A stretch of 64,000 nt of DNA from a bacterium (lineage in GTDB: Bacteria; Myxococcota_A; Bradymonadia; Bradymonadales; Bradymonadaceae): assembly GCA_030427705.1 (NCBI GenBank), contig JAUIBR010000020.1:1-64000 (forward strand), written 5' to 3'. This document shows positions 27,917-38,812 of the stretch, in pieces. A program made the position numbers and the translations under genes. Below the pieces are notes generated by a model that had not been told where the DNA came from, ran no database searches, and was given only the letters and a program-made list of their open reading frames with translations. Each line of letters opens with the position of its first letter. Within the stretch, counting starts at the first letter, position 1.

Positions 27917-29764
27917 CTACTCGGATTCACCTTCCGACCCTTGGTCAGGCGATCCAGCATCAGGTTCTTCAGCCGGTTGAGTATTAGCTTTGATTTCGTC
28001 GATCTTCGCCTGAGTTGCCTCGGCTTCCTCGGCTTTGCCCAAACCGTCGAGTGCTTTGAACTTTAGCTCAAGCATCTCGATGTTCTCCGGGTCAATCGTC
28101 TCGACTTTTGCCAGGGTGTCCAGGGCATCTGGCAGTTTCTTATTGCGGATGGAAATCTTCGCAACCTTAAGCAGGCCCTTGATATCATCGTCTGACACAC
28201 CGCCTGCATCTGGATCCGCTGCAATCACCGGGGTCTTTGTCGCAGTATTCGGAGCGGGCTCAACCTTGGCTTGATTGCTAGGTGTTCCAGTAATCGTTCC
28301 AACGATATCAAAGATTTCGAAGGTCTGAACCGCGATTGCAACACAGGCAAGCAGCAGAAGCAGAAACACGCCCCAAAGAACCTTGTTCCACTTCGCCTCA
28401 CGAGAAGGCGGTCGGAACTCGTTGTTCACCTTGACCGGGCCCTGCTGCGGTTGTGGAAGTTGCGGTTGGAATTGTCCGGAACCGAAGCCGCCACTAGTAG
28501 GTTGTTGCGGGGCCGAAAACGCTGGAGCTGGGTCAGGATTTGGCGAAGCTGGCAGCGCCGCAGGCTGGCCGTACAGTCCTAAAGATGCCATGGATTGCGA
28601 TGGACCTGAAGAAGCGGAACCGCCGGACAACTGCGGGTATGCGGAGATTTCGACGAAGTTATCGCCATCACCCGATACCGTGTATCCATTGAGGTCATCA
28701 CGGCTGGCAAGCCAACCATTAAGGCTCTTGGTGTCCGGGAACTCGTAGGTCAGTCCGAAATTCGTTTTCAGCTTCCACGGACCATCATGATTCGGATCGG
28801 TCTCAACCTGCGGTTGTGCGGGAGGAAACGAGTCATCATGCGCCTGCGAAACTTCCTCAATTGCCGCCAGGATATCGTCAGTCGACGAGGATGCTGCGTT
28901 CAACCCTTGGCCCGGTGCCATCGTCGCGGCGTGCCCATAGGCGTAGTCGTTACTACCAGGGGCCGTCGCAGGCACCTGTGGTGGATTGTTCTGCTTCGGC
29001 ATCGGCAGACTCGGCGAAGGCAATGCTCCTGTGTTCGGAGCCATTGGCGGCGGAGTCTGTGGGAATTGCCCTGAACCCGACGCGTTCGCCATTCCAGGTG
29101 TCGGAAGCGTTCCACGCGGATCGGGAGCGTTGGGCGTTGGAAGCGCAGGCGTCGGCAGCGACGGCTTCGAACCCGGGAACGCAGGCGTTGGAACACCCGA
29201 TGTATTGGGTGAAGACGGAGGCCCGGGGGTAGGCAACGACGGCTTCGCGAACGTTGCGAGTGCTGCACTTTCCGCACTCACAATTTCGGTAGGCGCACTG
29301 TCGTAGAGGTCTTCATCTTGGACAGCCATGCCGTCATTGATGGTAGCCTCGACATCACGCTCGATGGCTGCTGGCGCACCCGTCTCTCCAGCACGTTCCG
29401 CCTGCAGCTGGTTCCAAAACTCCATTGGGTTCTTGATCTCGACCGTTCCGTCGTCACCGGCGGCATCCTGCATGTGTTGGAACTCACGCAGTTTGTCGAG
29501 GTCGGCTCCGGACACCATTTCGGTCGCCAAATCGTCATCTTCTACGGCAGCTTGGGCCTGTTTGGTCGCCATACTGCTGACAAGCTGATTAATCGCACCC
29601 TGTGATGTGATGGAGGTTTTATCCTCTTCAACACCGGCTTGAGCTTCCGGATAAACGATAAAGCTGTGTCCGCAGGACGGGCAGCGAATCTTCCCTCCTG
29701 ATGGCGGAATGTTTGAATCGCGAATGCGATACCGCGCATTACAAGCTGGACATTGGACGATCAT
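27917..29764 (-). CDS. zinc-ribbon (MJ0042), GYF-like, single-TM, TPR protein (paralogue)
   Basis: 615 residues: Cys5/8/28/31 ribbon (CPACNARYRI), a long Pro/Ser/Asn-rich linker with repeated LPTPGP/LPTPALPTP, a GYF-like module at about 325-370 (GPWKLKTNFGLTYEF), a membrane helix at about 456-478 and a C-terminal helical TPR-like region ending in an acidic tail. It lies 33 bp upstream of the paralogue at 26462-27883 on the same strand and is probably co-transcribed. The 223 bp before its start contain an imperfect hairpin at about 29769-29790. Confidence 0.8.
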   Translation of the reverse strand: MIVQCPACNARYRIRDSNIPPSGGKIRCPSCGHSFIVYPEAQAGVEEDKTSITSQGAINQLVSSMATKQAQAAVEDDDLATEMVSGADLDKLREFQHMQDAAGDDGTVEIKNPMEFWNQLQAERAGETGAPAAIERDVEATINDGMAVQDEDLYDSAPTEIVSAESAALATFAKPSLPTPGPPSSPNTSGVPTPAFPGSKPSLPTPALPTPNAPDPRGTLPTPGMANASGSGQFPQTPPPMAPNTGALPSPSLPMPKQNNPPQVPATAPGSNDYAYGHAATMAPGQGLNAASSSTDDILAAIEEVSQAHDDSFPPAQPQVETDPNHDGPWKLKTNFGLTYEFPDTKSLNGWLASRDDLNGYTVSGDGDNFVEISAYPQLSGGSASSGPSQSMASLGLYGQPAALPASPNPDPAPAFSAPQQPTSGGFGSGQFQPQLPQPQQGPVKVNNEFRPPSREAKWNKVLWGVFLLLLLACVAIAVQTFEIFDIVGTITGTPSNQAKVEPAPNTATKTPVIAADPDAGGVSDDDIKGLLKVAKISIRNKKLPDALDTLAKVETIDPENIEMLELKFKALDGLGKAEEAEATQAKIDEIKANTQPAEEPDAGSPDQGSEGESE

Positions 29765-29987
29765 TTAGAGCCGTACTCCCTTCTCCGAAGGGGGAGACGC
29801 ACAAGAAAACGGGATAACTCTATTCCAGAATTCCGCGCGTCTTTCATGAAGAGTTTTACATCAAGCATTTAACCACAGAGCGACTGGGTGGCGCAAGATT
29901 ACTCACCGATTCGCCGTCAGCAAAACGACGGATCATGCAACATATTGAGCCTAACAGTGTTTTGGCGTTTATCCATTTTTCACCGTG

Positions 29988-30455
29988 CTAGTGAGATGGA
30001 TTTTCCCAGACCAAAGTTGCAAATCGGCCCTCAACCGAAGCCACCAAATAGCCAAGATCCATTGAGACCGCTTGAACACTATCGTTCAGTGCTCCCCATT
30101 CGCATTGTTGGATTGCATAGTCCGTGGATTGACCCACGATAGGGGTGCCGATCTCCAACAGAATCGTCATCCGTCGCAGCCCTATCTGTGTTGGATACCT
30201 GAGAAAAATGTCGCGCAAAAGTCGCACGAGATTTGGCCGAGTACAGGTCGGAGATACCAAGATCTCACCGAGATGACCCGATCTCCCATCAACCACAATG
30301 CTCGCCACCCCTTGTAGTCGCCCTTCATGCTCCAATACGGAGCGATGTGTTGGTGAGGGATGCAAAGCCCCCTCCCAACCCGCGATAGCGAGGGCATCGG
30401 CCTTGCTCATGTCGCGAATACGCCATGTATCGTCATGTCGCCAGGTGAGTTGCAT
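29988..30455 (-). CDS. GNAT-like acetyltransferase (tentative)
   Basis: 155 residues from the ATG at 30453-30455; a TTG two codons earlier is also possible. The chain runs WRIRDMSKADALAIAGWE, then SVLEHEGRLQGVASIVVDGR, then LGEILVSPTCTRPNLVRLLRDIF. This is the strand-strand-helix order of GNAT N-acetyltransferases, but the acetyl-CoA loop (Q/RxxGxG/A) is not evident. The ATG lies directly after the T-tract of the atp operon terminator and has no Shine-Dalgarno sequence, so it may be leaderless or expressed by read-through. Confidence 0.5.
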   Translation of the reverse strand: MQLTWRHDDTWRIRDMSKADALAIAGWEGALHPSPTHRSVLEHEGRLQGVASIVVDGRSGHLGEILVSPTCTRPNLVRLLRDIFLRYPTQIGLRRMTILLEIGTPIVGQSTDYAIQQCEWGALNDSVQAVSMDLGYLVASVEGRFATLVWENPSH

Positions 30456-30459
30456 ACAC

Positions 30460-30485
30460 AAAAAAAGCGGACCAAGTGGCCCGCT
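30460..30485 (-). terminator. intrinsic terminator of the atpB-atpE operon
   Basis: On the minus strand AGCGGGCC, loop ACTT and GGTCCGCT form an 8-bp stem with one G-U pair, followed by seven T. It lies 24 bp past the atpE stop, a canonical rho-independent terminator. Confidence 0.85.
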
Positions 30486-30509
30486 TCCGTGATTGCTGAA
30501 CGCTAAGGA

Positions 30510-30857
30510 TTAGTTAGCGAGCAATGCAAGGTCGATTCGGTTAACAACCAAGATGGCGATAACGAATGCGTAAATCACGAGCGACTCGATAAGAGCCAGA
30601 CCCAGAATCAGGGGCGTGAAAAGCTTGCCCGATGCACCTGGGTTACGTGCGATACCTTCAAGAGCTGCTGCTGCTGCGCGGCCCTGACCAAGAGCGCCAC
30701 CGAAAGCGGCTGCGCCAATGGCGATACCAGCACCAATTGCGAACATGGCGTACATCGAGAAGTAGTTCCCGGCACCACCGTCCTGTGCGAATGCGGTCGT
30801 GCTCCAAAGTGCGACCACTGCGAACGTGCTCAGAAATGCTACAAGCTGCTTCTTCAT
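30510..30857 (-). CDS. atpE: ATP synthase F0 subunit c
   Basis: Proteolipid of the c-ring carrying H+ or Na+. The ATG at 30855-30857 gives 115 residues, with an N-terminal leader (MKKQLVAF, hydrophobic core, TTAFAQ) before the usual two-helix hairpin, longer than the usual 80 residues. Helix 1 has GALGQG and the loop ARNPGAS. Helix 2 has ALIESLVIYAFV with the carboxylate Glu. Gln in helix 1, Glu-Ser and Tyr in helix 2 match positions used for ion ligation in Na+-type rings, but Geobacter-type c subunits look alike. Last gene of the F0 operon. Confidence 0.95.
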   Translation of the reverse strand: MKKQLVAFLSTFAVVALWSTTAFAQDGGAGNYFSMYAMFAIGAGIAIGAAAFGGALGQGRAAAAALEGIARNPGASGKLFTPLILGLALIESLVIYAFVIAILVVNRIDLALLAN

Positions 30858-30974
30858 TTTTAGAACTCCAGAATCGGATAACCTCAAAGCCGAGGTTCCT
30901 TAACCCACTCTCATTCGGGTTACAAGTGACTAAACCAAAATTTATGCGAATTACCGAACTAACTCGCCGAGCCC

Positions 30975-31766
30975 CTAGTGGTCCGCGTGCTCAACAGCCA
31001 GCGAGATGTACACCGAGGACAACAAACAAAAGACCAAGGTCTGAATGGTGCAAACCAACAGACCAAGGAACAAAAACGGAACCGGAAGCAAGATGGGCAC
31101 CGAGAAGATATCGCTGGCCAAGTTGCCGAACGCACCCAGAACCATGTGGTCACCCGTCATGTTACCCGTAAGACGAACACCGAGTGAGATGGGGCGGAAT
31201 GCGTGTCCAATGATTTCAATGACGAACATCAGCGGTGCGATAAACCACACCGGGCCGGCGAAGTGCTTCATGTAAGCGACGATGCCGTGCTCGCGAATGC
31301 CCGCAATATTATAAACGACGAATACGACAATCGCCGGAGCAAGTGACGTGTTCAGGTTTTGCGTGGGTGGCAAAAAGCCAGGGATAAGACCCAGCGTATT
31401 GCTGAAGAAAATCCACAATGAAAGCGTCGCGATCAGCGGGAAGTACCGACGTGCCTGGGTCTCGCCCATCATGTCGGCCATCATCTGATAGACGGCTCCA
31501 AATATGGTTTCTACGAAGTTCCGCAAGGTAAATTTACCATCCGGAACGACTGCGGTTTCTTTGTCCGTGAATTTCCCGCGCACCATTAAGGCGACAAGGA
31601 GAATGAGCACGAATACAAAAGCGCTCAAAATCACGTGACCCATGGTCACGTGCCCGGCCGAATTAAGCAGTGGGTGCCCCAGTTCAAGCGGCCCAATATT
31701 GTGCCAGCCTGCTGCTTCTTTTTCGGGGAGTCCAGGAATGAGATCTAGGAACGAGTAATCAGCCAT
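30975..31766 (-). CDS. atpB: ATP synthase F0 subunit a
   Basis: Integral stator subunit forming the ion half-channels. ATG at 31764-31766 (a TTG three codons earlier is the longer option) gives 263 residues with five or six membrane helices. The essential Arg lies in PISLGVRLTGNMTGDH, equivalent to Arg210 of E. coli. The start lies within the last codons of the AtpI-like gene. The gap to atpE is 117 bp. No genes for b, delta, alpha, gamma, beta or epsilon are in the window, so F1 must be encoded elsewhere. Confidence 0.96.
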   Translation of the reverse strand: MADYSFLDLIPGLPEKEAAGWHNIGPLELGHPLLNSAGHVTMGHVILSAFVFVLILLVALMVRGKFTDKETAVVPDGKFTLRNFVETIFGAVYQMMADMMGETQARRYFPLIATLSLWIFFSNTLGLIPGFLPPTQNLNTSLAPAIVVFVVYNIAGIREHGIVAYMKHFAGPVWFIAPLMFVIEIIGHAFRPISLGVRLTGNMTGDHMVLGAFGNLASDIFSVPILLPVPFLFLGLLVCTIQTLVFCLLSSVYISLAVEHADH

Positions 31767-32175
31767 CGCTCTCAAGGTCTTCGTCGGGTGGAATCAACGC
31801 TTCATCATTTCGCGAGTCCCATACCTGCCACCCGATAGCAGGGAGGAAAACGCTAAATCCGGCTGCAAAGCCGAGAGCGTCGATACCAATTCGGGCGATC
31901 AAATACCAGACCAAACCGAACAAAAAGACCATTTTTAAGAGCAGAAGCGCCGACCAAGGCCAAAGACTAGGATTTCCGCCCTTCGCGCGGTCCACCATCT
32001 TCTTGCTGATCCAACGTACAAACGTGAGGTTTGACCACGCTGTGGCGACACCCGCGATCGTCGACAAGGCCATCCAGTAACCGGAAAACAAACCCAAAGC
32101 CACGATAAGAAAGAACCCCAAGATTAGCGTCTTGCGGATCAACCCATCGATGAATTTGAACTCGAACCCTGCCAC
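31759..32175 (-). CDS. ATP synthase subunit I-like membrane protein
   Basis: 138 residues with four hydrophobic segments (for example LILGFFLIVALGLFSGYW and LLLLKMVFLFGLVWYLI), the layout of AtpI, which helps c-ring assembly and possibly Mg2+ supply in other bacteria. Sequence identity within this family is low, so the call rests on topology and position. It starts immediately after the AtpZ-like stop and overlaps atpB. Confidence 0.75.
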   Translation of the reverse strand: MAGFEFKFIDGLIRKTLILGFFLIVALGLFSGYWMALSTIAGVATAWSNLTFVRWISKKMVDRAKGGNPSLWPWSALLLLKMVFLFGLVWYLIARIGIDALGFAAGFSVFLPAIGWQVWDSRNDEALIPPDEDLESDG

Positions 32176-32409
32176 TTAATCCTCGTCCGCTAAAAAGCGT
32201 TTCGTAATCGTGAACACGTGTAGTCCCGCAGCCATCATGGCAACTAACAGACACACGAGCAAACCGACAGGCTCCGAGTCATATTTCCCATCGATCCAAT
32301 TGCCCAACATCACACCGACGAGGGTGAAGCCGATAAACTCGAAGCCCAAAGCACCGAAAATTCCTGCCTTTACCCAAGGATTCTTGGGCTTTGTTGGTTC
32401 GTCATTCAC
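32176..32409 (-). CDS. AtpZ/AtpI-type small membrane protein
   Basis: 77 residues from GTG at 32407-32409 (an in-frame GTG at 32478 would add 23 residues unlike the family). Two membrane helices: FGALGFEFIGFTLVGVMLG, and LLVCLLVAMMAAGLHVF. The motif GNWIDGKY between them is the conserved D/G loop of AtpZ proteins. It is the first gene of the F0 operon, so the promoter should lie in 32410-32513. Confidence 0.75.
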   Translation of the reverse strand: MNDEPTKPKNPWVKAGIFGALGFEFIGFTLVGVMLGNWIDGKYDSEPVGLLVCLLVAMMAAGLHVFTITKRFLADED

Positions 32410-32513
32410 AGCGTTACTGTAGCATAGTGTTGAACGACGTACATTTGAACAGAACCGGTCGATGTGAAGCAGTTCCACTGTTTACCCGACCATAACTAGG
32501 CTTGAGCCACTGA

Positions 32514-32851
32514 CTACTGAGGCTTTTCGGGGTCCTTAGGGGTCTCGGCGGGAGGCTTGGCGTTTGTGTCAGTGCCTTCGGCAGAGTCTTTTGACTCTTC
32601 GGATTCCTTGGACTCTTCGTCCGCCTTCTCAGGCGTTTCTTCGATGGCTTCGACGTCGTCAAGCATGTCGGCGCCGGCCAGTGGGTCCTCTCCAAACCCG
32701 CTGTCGTCCATGCCATCGCCTTGCTCACCAGTCGTTTCAACCGCAGCTTTTGGCGCCTTCTCGGCTGGTGGAAGTGGCGGAATCATTGGCGCAGGGCCGC
32801 TTGAGCAGCCCACAAGCAGTGCCATGGCGATTAGTGATAGGATGTATCGCA

Positions 32852-32852
<1 letters not shown>
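32514..32852 (-). CDS. small acidic lipoprotein coupled to gyrA
   Basis: 112 residues; lipobox ALLVGC with Cys16. The mature part is low complexity: Pro-rich first, then Glu/Asp/Lys/Ser-rich, and ends PKDPEKPQ. It has no recognised domain and is probably disordered. Its ATG overlaps the gyrA stop by one base (TAATG), an arrangement that couples translation of a surface lipoprotein to a topoisomerase. Confidence 0.7.
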
Positions 32853-35413
<2,561 letters not shown>

Positions 35414-35501
35414 GGGCGAAAAAATTGGGCTGCTAAAATGTTAAATGCGCTAGATATTTCGCGGGATTTTTGCGTTTTTCTAAGACCGCGCGAGCATACC
35501 T

Positions 35502-35515
35502 CTCGCGCGCGCGAG
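35502..35515. repeat. 14-bp GC palindrome between gyrA and the RCC1 gene
   Basis: CTCGCGCGCGCGAG is self-complementary and lies 89 bp upstream of the gyrA start and 34 bp past the RCC1 lipoprotein stop. It has alternating CG, no T-tract. It could be a hairpin or a supercoiling-sensitive (Z-DNA-prone) element near gyrA. Confidence 0.35.
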
Positions 35516-35548
35516 GTGCAAGGCCCAAACCCCCTTATTTAACGCGCA

Positions 35549-38500
35549 TTATTGCTGGACTGTTGGCGTCGTTCGCCAGGGGGTTCCACTACCAATTTCA
35601 CCATGGGAATTGGCACCCCAGCACCACAGGTGTCCGGTGTCCTGGATTGCACAGGAATGTGCAAAGAACCTGTCCTGACTCGCGACCGAAACGGTGGAGA
35701 AACCATTAGGTAATCCTAATGTCGTTGGATAGGGGCAATCCTCGAACATTCCAGCACACGCATACGTACCAATCTCGCCCCAACAGACGAGGTTCCCGGA
35801 TGGCTCGATGCCGCACTGATGTGCATTGCCGCTCTCGGACACCATGCTCAAGTCCAATACGTCGCCCGAGATACCCGCGTCAGGCTCGAAGCAACGGGTT
35901 CCCTGCGAGTTTTCAGCACAGATTCGAGTCTGCCCACCCGTCACCGTCATCCAATCCGTCGCGTTTCCTAGCCGTTCGGCACCGATAAAACCCTGGCCCC
36001 AACACCACATCTCGCCGCTTCGAACACCGCACGAGTGGTCGTCCGTGAGCGCGACATCCGTCCAATCCGATTCAGAACCAAAACGTGTGGGGGCGTTCAG
36101 GAAGAAACCGTTCGCCGCGACCTTTCCATCGGTATTGTCGCCCCAACACCACATCTCGCCGGCGGTCGAGACCGCGCAGGTGTGGTCAAAGGCCGCGTCT
36201 CCATTGTCGAATCCAGCTGCGACATAGCTCGGCAAGGGTTGGTCCACAGAGGATGTGTCTCCGATTGCGCCACGTCGATTCGCGCCCCAACACCAAATTG
36301 AGTCGTCCGCGCGAATCGCACACACATGATTGTCACCCGCAAAGAGCTTCACCCAGTCACTCAGCGCGCCTACCCGGGTCGGCCGCGAAACCAACTCCGG
36401 TTGGCCACTCTGACCGGACACCGGTGATCCCCAGCAATACAGCTCTCCACCGTTTCGAATCCCGCACGAGAACGGCTCTCCCTTGCTTCCGCCGGTTGCA
36501 ATCGCGGTCCAGTCGTCATCGACGCCCACCTGCTTGGGGTCAAACGCCGCCGAATCTCCGACGCCGAGACCCGAGTAGAAGTTACGGCCCCAGCACTTGA
36601 TGGAGCCCGTGTAATCAGCTCCACAGGTGGTCTGATTTCCGAGCTTTACGAACTGCCATAGCTCCGTCCCGACCCGGGTGGGGGAGGGTCTGGCAACAAA
36701 ATCACCGAACCCCAGTTGTCCAAATGTGTTTGCGCCCCAGCAATACAACCCATCTTGCTGGATGCCACACGTATGGTCCGCTCCCGCGGAAACCCCACGC
36801 CAGGACCCTGCGATTTGCACGGGTGACAATGCTGCATTGGTGGTGTCATCGCCGATTTGCCCGGATTCGTTTGCACCCCAACACCACAACTGGTCACCCT
36901 GCAGGCCACATGCGTGATTTTCGCCAACACTGATGACGTCCCAATTCGCCGGGCCAATGGGATTGGGAATGGGCGAAGGAATCGCGCTCGTCGTTCCGAC
37001 GCCCAGCTGCCCAAGATTGTTGTCGCCCCAGCAATAGAGCTGCTTATTGAGGTCAATTGCACATGAATGCGCGTCGCCAAGGCTCATCTGGGAATAGGTG
37101 CCGGTTATACTGACCAGCCCGTTTGCCGCCGGGACACCATTACCCAATTGTTGTGTTGCGTTGTCGCCGATGCACCACATCACATCCATGAAATCGATCA
37201 CGCACGTGTGGCGCGCGCCGACCTCCAAATCTTTCCACATCGGCGCCGTACCCAATCGCGTACCAATCGGACCGCCGATGAGCCCTGGACCAAGTTGATT
37301 ATAGTCGTCGAGACCACGGCACCAGACCTCGCCGTTCTGGGAAAGGCGGCACATATGTCCATCCGACAAGGCCACCTTCGTCCACCCCAATGCTTGATTC
37401 TCGATTTGCGGAGAATCATAAGCGTACATGTCCTTCCGACGTCCAAAACACACGTTGACTCCGGAATCGATTCGGCAGCCGAACTGCCCGGCAATCGCCA
37501 GCGTGTCAGGTTCGCGGTCAGGCACGACCGCGATTCGAACGATCCCATCAGAGGTCAGTCCGTCCGAATCCGTCAGCGTATAGCTAAATGAGGTCGAACC
37601 AACGAAATCCGTGGCTGGTTGAAACTCGAAATCATCGACATCAAGTTGGGTGACGGTCCCGTTCGCTGGTGATGTGAAACTGGTGATTGAGACAGTCACC
37701 TGGTCGGGATATTGGTCGTTACCCAAAACCGAGAATCGGCGCGAGACGTTCACCAACGTGCTAACGAGGTCGTCCCGGGCCACAAGACCGGCGCGAACTC
37801 GCACATTCACCACGCCGATGCCCTCGGCCCCAAACTCGTCTTCAATTCGATACTCAAAGGCATCCATGCCCAGAAATCCCGTGTTCGAGCGGTATTGGAT
37901 GACGTCGCCTTCGATAGTTGCTGTGCCGTTCGACGGCAAACCAACGCGCGTAATTGTCAGGTCGCCGCCGCTATCTCCATCGTTCGCCAAAACATCGATT
38001 GTCGTTGGTTCTCCGGTGATTGCGATTACGTCATCGGCCACCGCAATTGGGTTTTCATTCACGAACACGGTCACTTGCGCAGTGCCCACGCCCCCGCGGG
38101 AATCCCGCACGAAATATTGGATGAGCTCGTTTCCAGCAAAACCGCTCTCAGGCTGATATGTAATGCTGTTCGCGGAGATTGAAGCTGTGCCATTGGTCGG
38201 GTCCAGAACCTCGTCGAGCGTCAATTCGTCTCCGTCCGGATCGGAATCGTTGGCAAGCACATCGATGGTTATCTCAGTCCCATCGCTCATCGCCAGATCG
38301 TCGACAGCATCGGGCTTGCCGTTGATGTCGACAGTGACCACGGCCTCAGAGGTCTGATAGTCCAAGTCCGTCACGGTATAGGAAAACGAGTCGGTGCCGG
38401 AGACGCCTGCAAACGGTGTGTAGATCAAAAGCGACCCATCCCAGAACGCATCACCCAGGCTTGCGTCCGTGACGATATCGACCTTCAACGTCTCAATCTC

Positions 38501-38668
38501 TCCGACGTCATTTCCGAGGATATCGATCTCGATGGCCTCATTCTCCTGCGTCAGGACTGCGTCATCGGCGGCCACTGGAGGTTCGCCACGGGTATCCTCT
38601 GGCTTTTCCTCGCCAGACCCGCAGGCGCAAAGAACCACCAGAATCATGCACAGGTTGTGTCTCTTCAT
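35549..38668 (-). CDS. giant lipoprotein with tandem Ig/cadherin-like and RCC1 repeats
   Basis: 1039 residues. The leader ends in a Cys-rich lipobox (VVLCAC). Residues about 30-390 are four tandem beta domains of the cadherin-like/VCBS type (IDILGNDV, IDVLANDSDPDGDEL, IDVLANDGDSGGD; SYTVTDLD). Residues about 400-1039 are RCC1-type repeats with paired Cys (HTCVIDFMDVMWCIGDN; HSCAIDLNKQLYCWGDNN), enough for two propellers. It has the same RCC1 type as the gene at 24743-26455. Surface adhesion is a reasonable but unproven role. Confidence 0.85.
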   Translation of the reverse strand: MKRHNLCMILVVLCACGSGEEKPEDTRGEPPVAADDAVLTQENEAIEIDILGNDVGEIETLKVDIVTDASLGDAFWDGSLLIYTPFAGVSGTDSFSYTVTDLDYQTSEAVVTVDINGKPDAVDDLAMSDGTEITIDVLANDSDPDGDELTLDEVLDPTNGTASISANSITYQPESGFAGNELIQYFVRDSRGGVGTAQVTVFVNENPIAVADDVIAITGEPTTIDVLANDGDSGGDLTITRVGLPSNGTATIEGDVIQYRSNTGFLGMDAFEYRIEDEFGAEGIGVVNVRVRAGLVARDDLVSTLVNVSRRFSVLGNDQYPDQVTVSITSFTSPANGTVTQLDVDDFEFQPATDFVGSTSFSYTLTDSDGLTSDGIVRIAVVPDREPDTLAIAGQFGCRIDSGVNVCFGRRKDMYAYDSPQIENQALGWTKVALSDGHMCRLSQNGEVWCRGLDDYNQLGPGLIGGPIGTRLGTAPMWKDLEVGARHTCVIDFMDVMWCIGDNATQQLGNGVPAANGLVSITGTYSQMSLGDAHSCAIDLNKQLYCWGDNNLGQLGVGTTSAIPSPIPNPIGPANWDVISVGENHACGLQGDQLWCWGANESGQIGDDTTNAALSPVQIAGSWRGVSAGADHTCGIQQDGLYCWGANTFGQLGFGDFVARPSPTRVGTELWQFVKLGNQTTCGADYTGSIKCWGRNFYSGLGVGDSAAFDPKQVGVDDDWTAIATGGSKGEPFSCGIRNGGELYCWGSPVSGQSGQPELVSRPTRVGALSDWVKLFAGDNHVCAIRADDSIWCWGANRRGAIGDTSSVDQPLPSYVAAGFDNGDAAFDHTCAVSTAGEMWCWGDNTDGKVAANGFFLNAPTRFGSESDWTDVALTDDHSCGVRSGEMWCWGQGFIGAERLGNATDWMTVTGGQTRICAENSQGTRCFEPDAGISGDVLDLSMVSESGNAHQCGIEPSGNLVCWGEIGTYACAGMFEDCPYPTTLGLPNGFSTVSVASQDRFFAHSCAIQDTGHLWCWGANSHGEIGSGTPWRTTPTVQQ

Positions 38669-38812
38669 CTTCCTACCCGAATTACGAACACGAGGGTCTC
38701 ATACACTTCACAACAATCCTTCGATTGAATCAAACGATATCCATGGACTTTCGAAATTGTCGCAAACCCCGGGCGTCTACCTTCAATAGCGTTCACTACA
38801 ACGGAGGAACTC

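Noticed and set aside
29968-29976. TTATCCATT as a DnaA box or replication origin near gyrA/gyrB
   Set aside because: A single site with two mismatches to TTATNCACA, no cluster, no dnaA or dnaN.
32410-32478. Longer GTG start for the AtpZ-like gene
   Set aside because: The extra 23 residues (Cys- and Arg-containing) do not fit the family and overlap the likely promoter.
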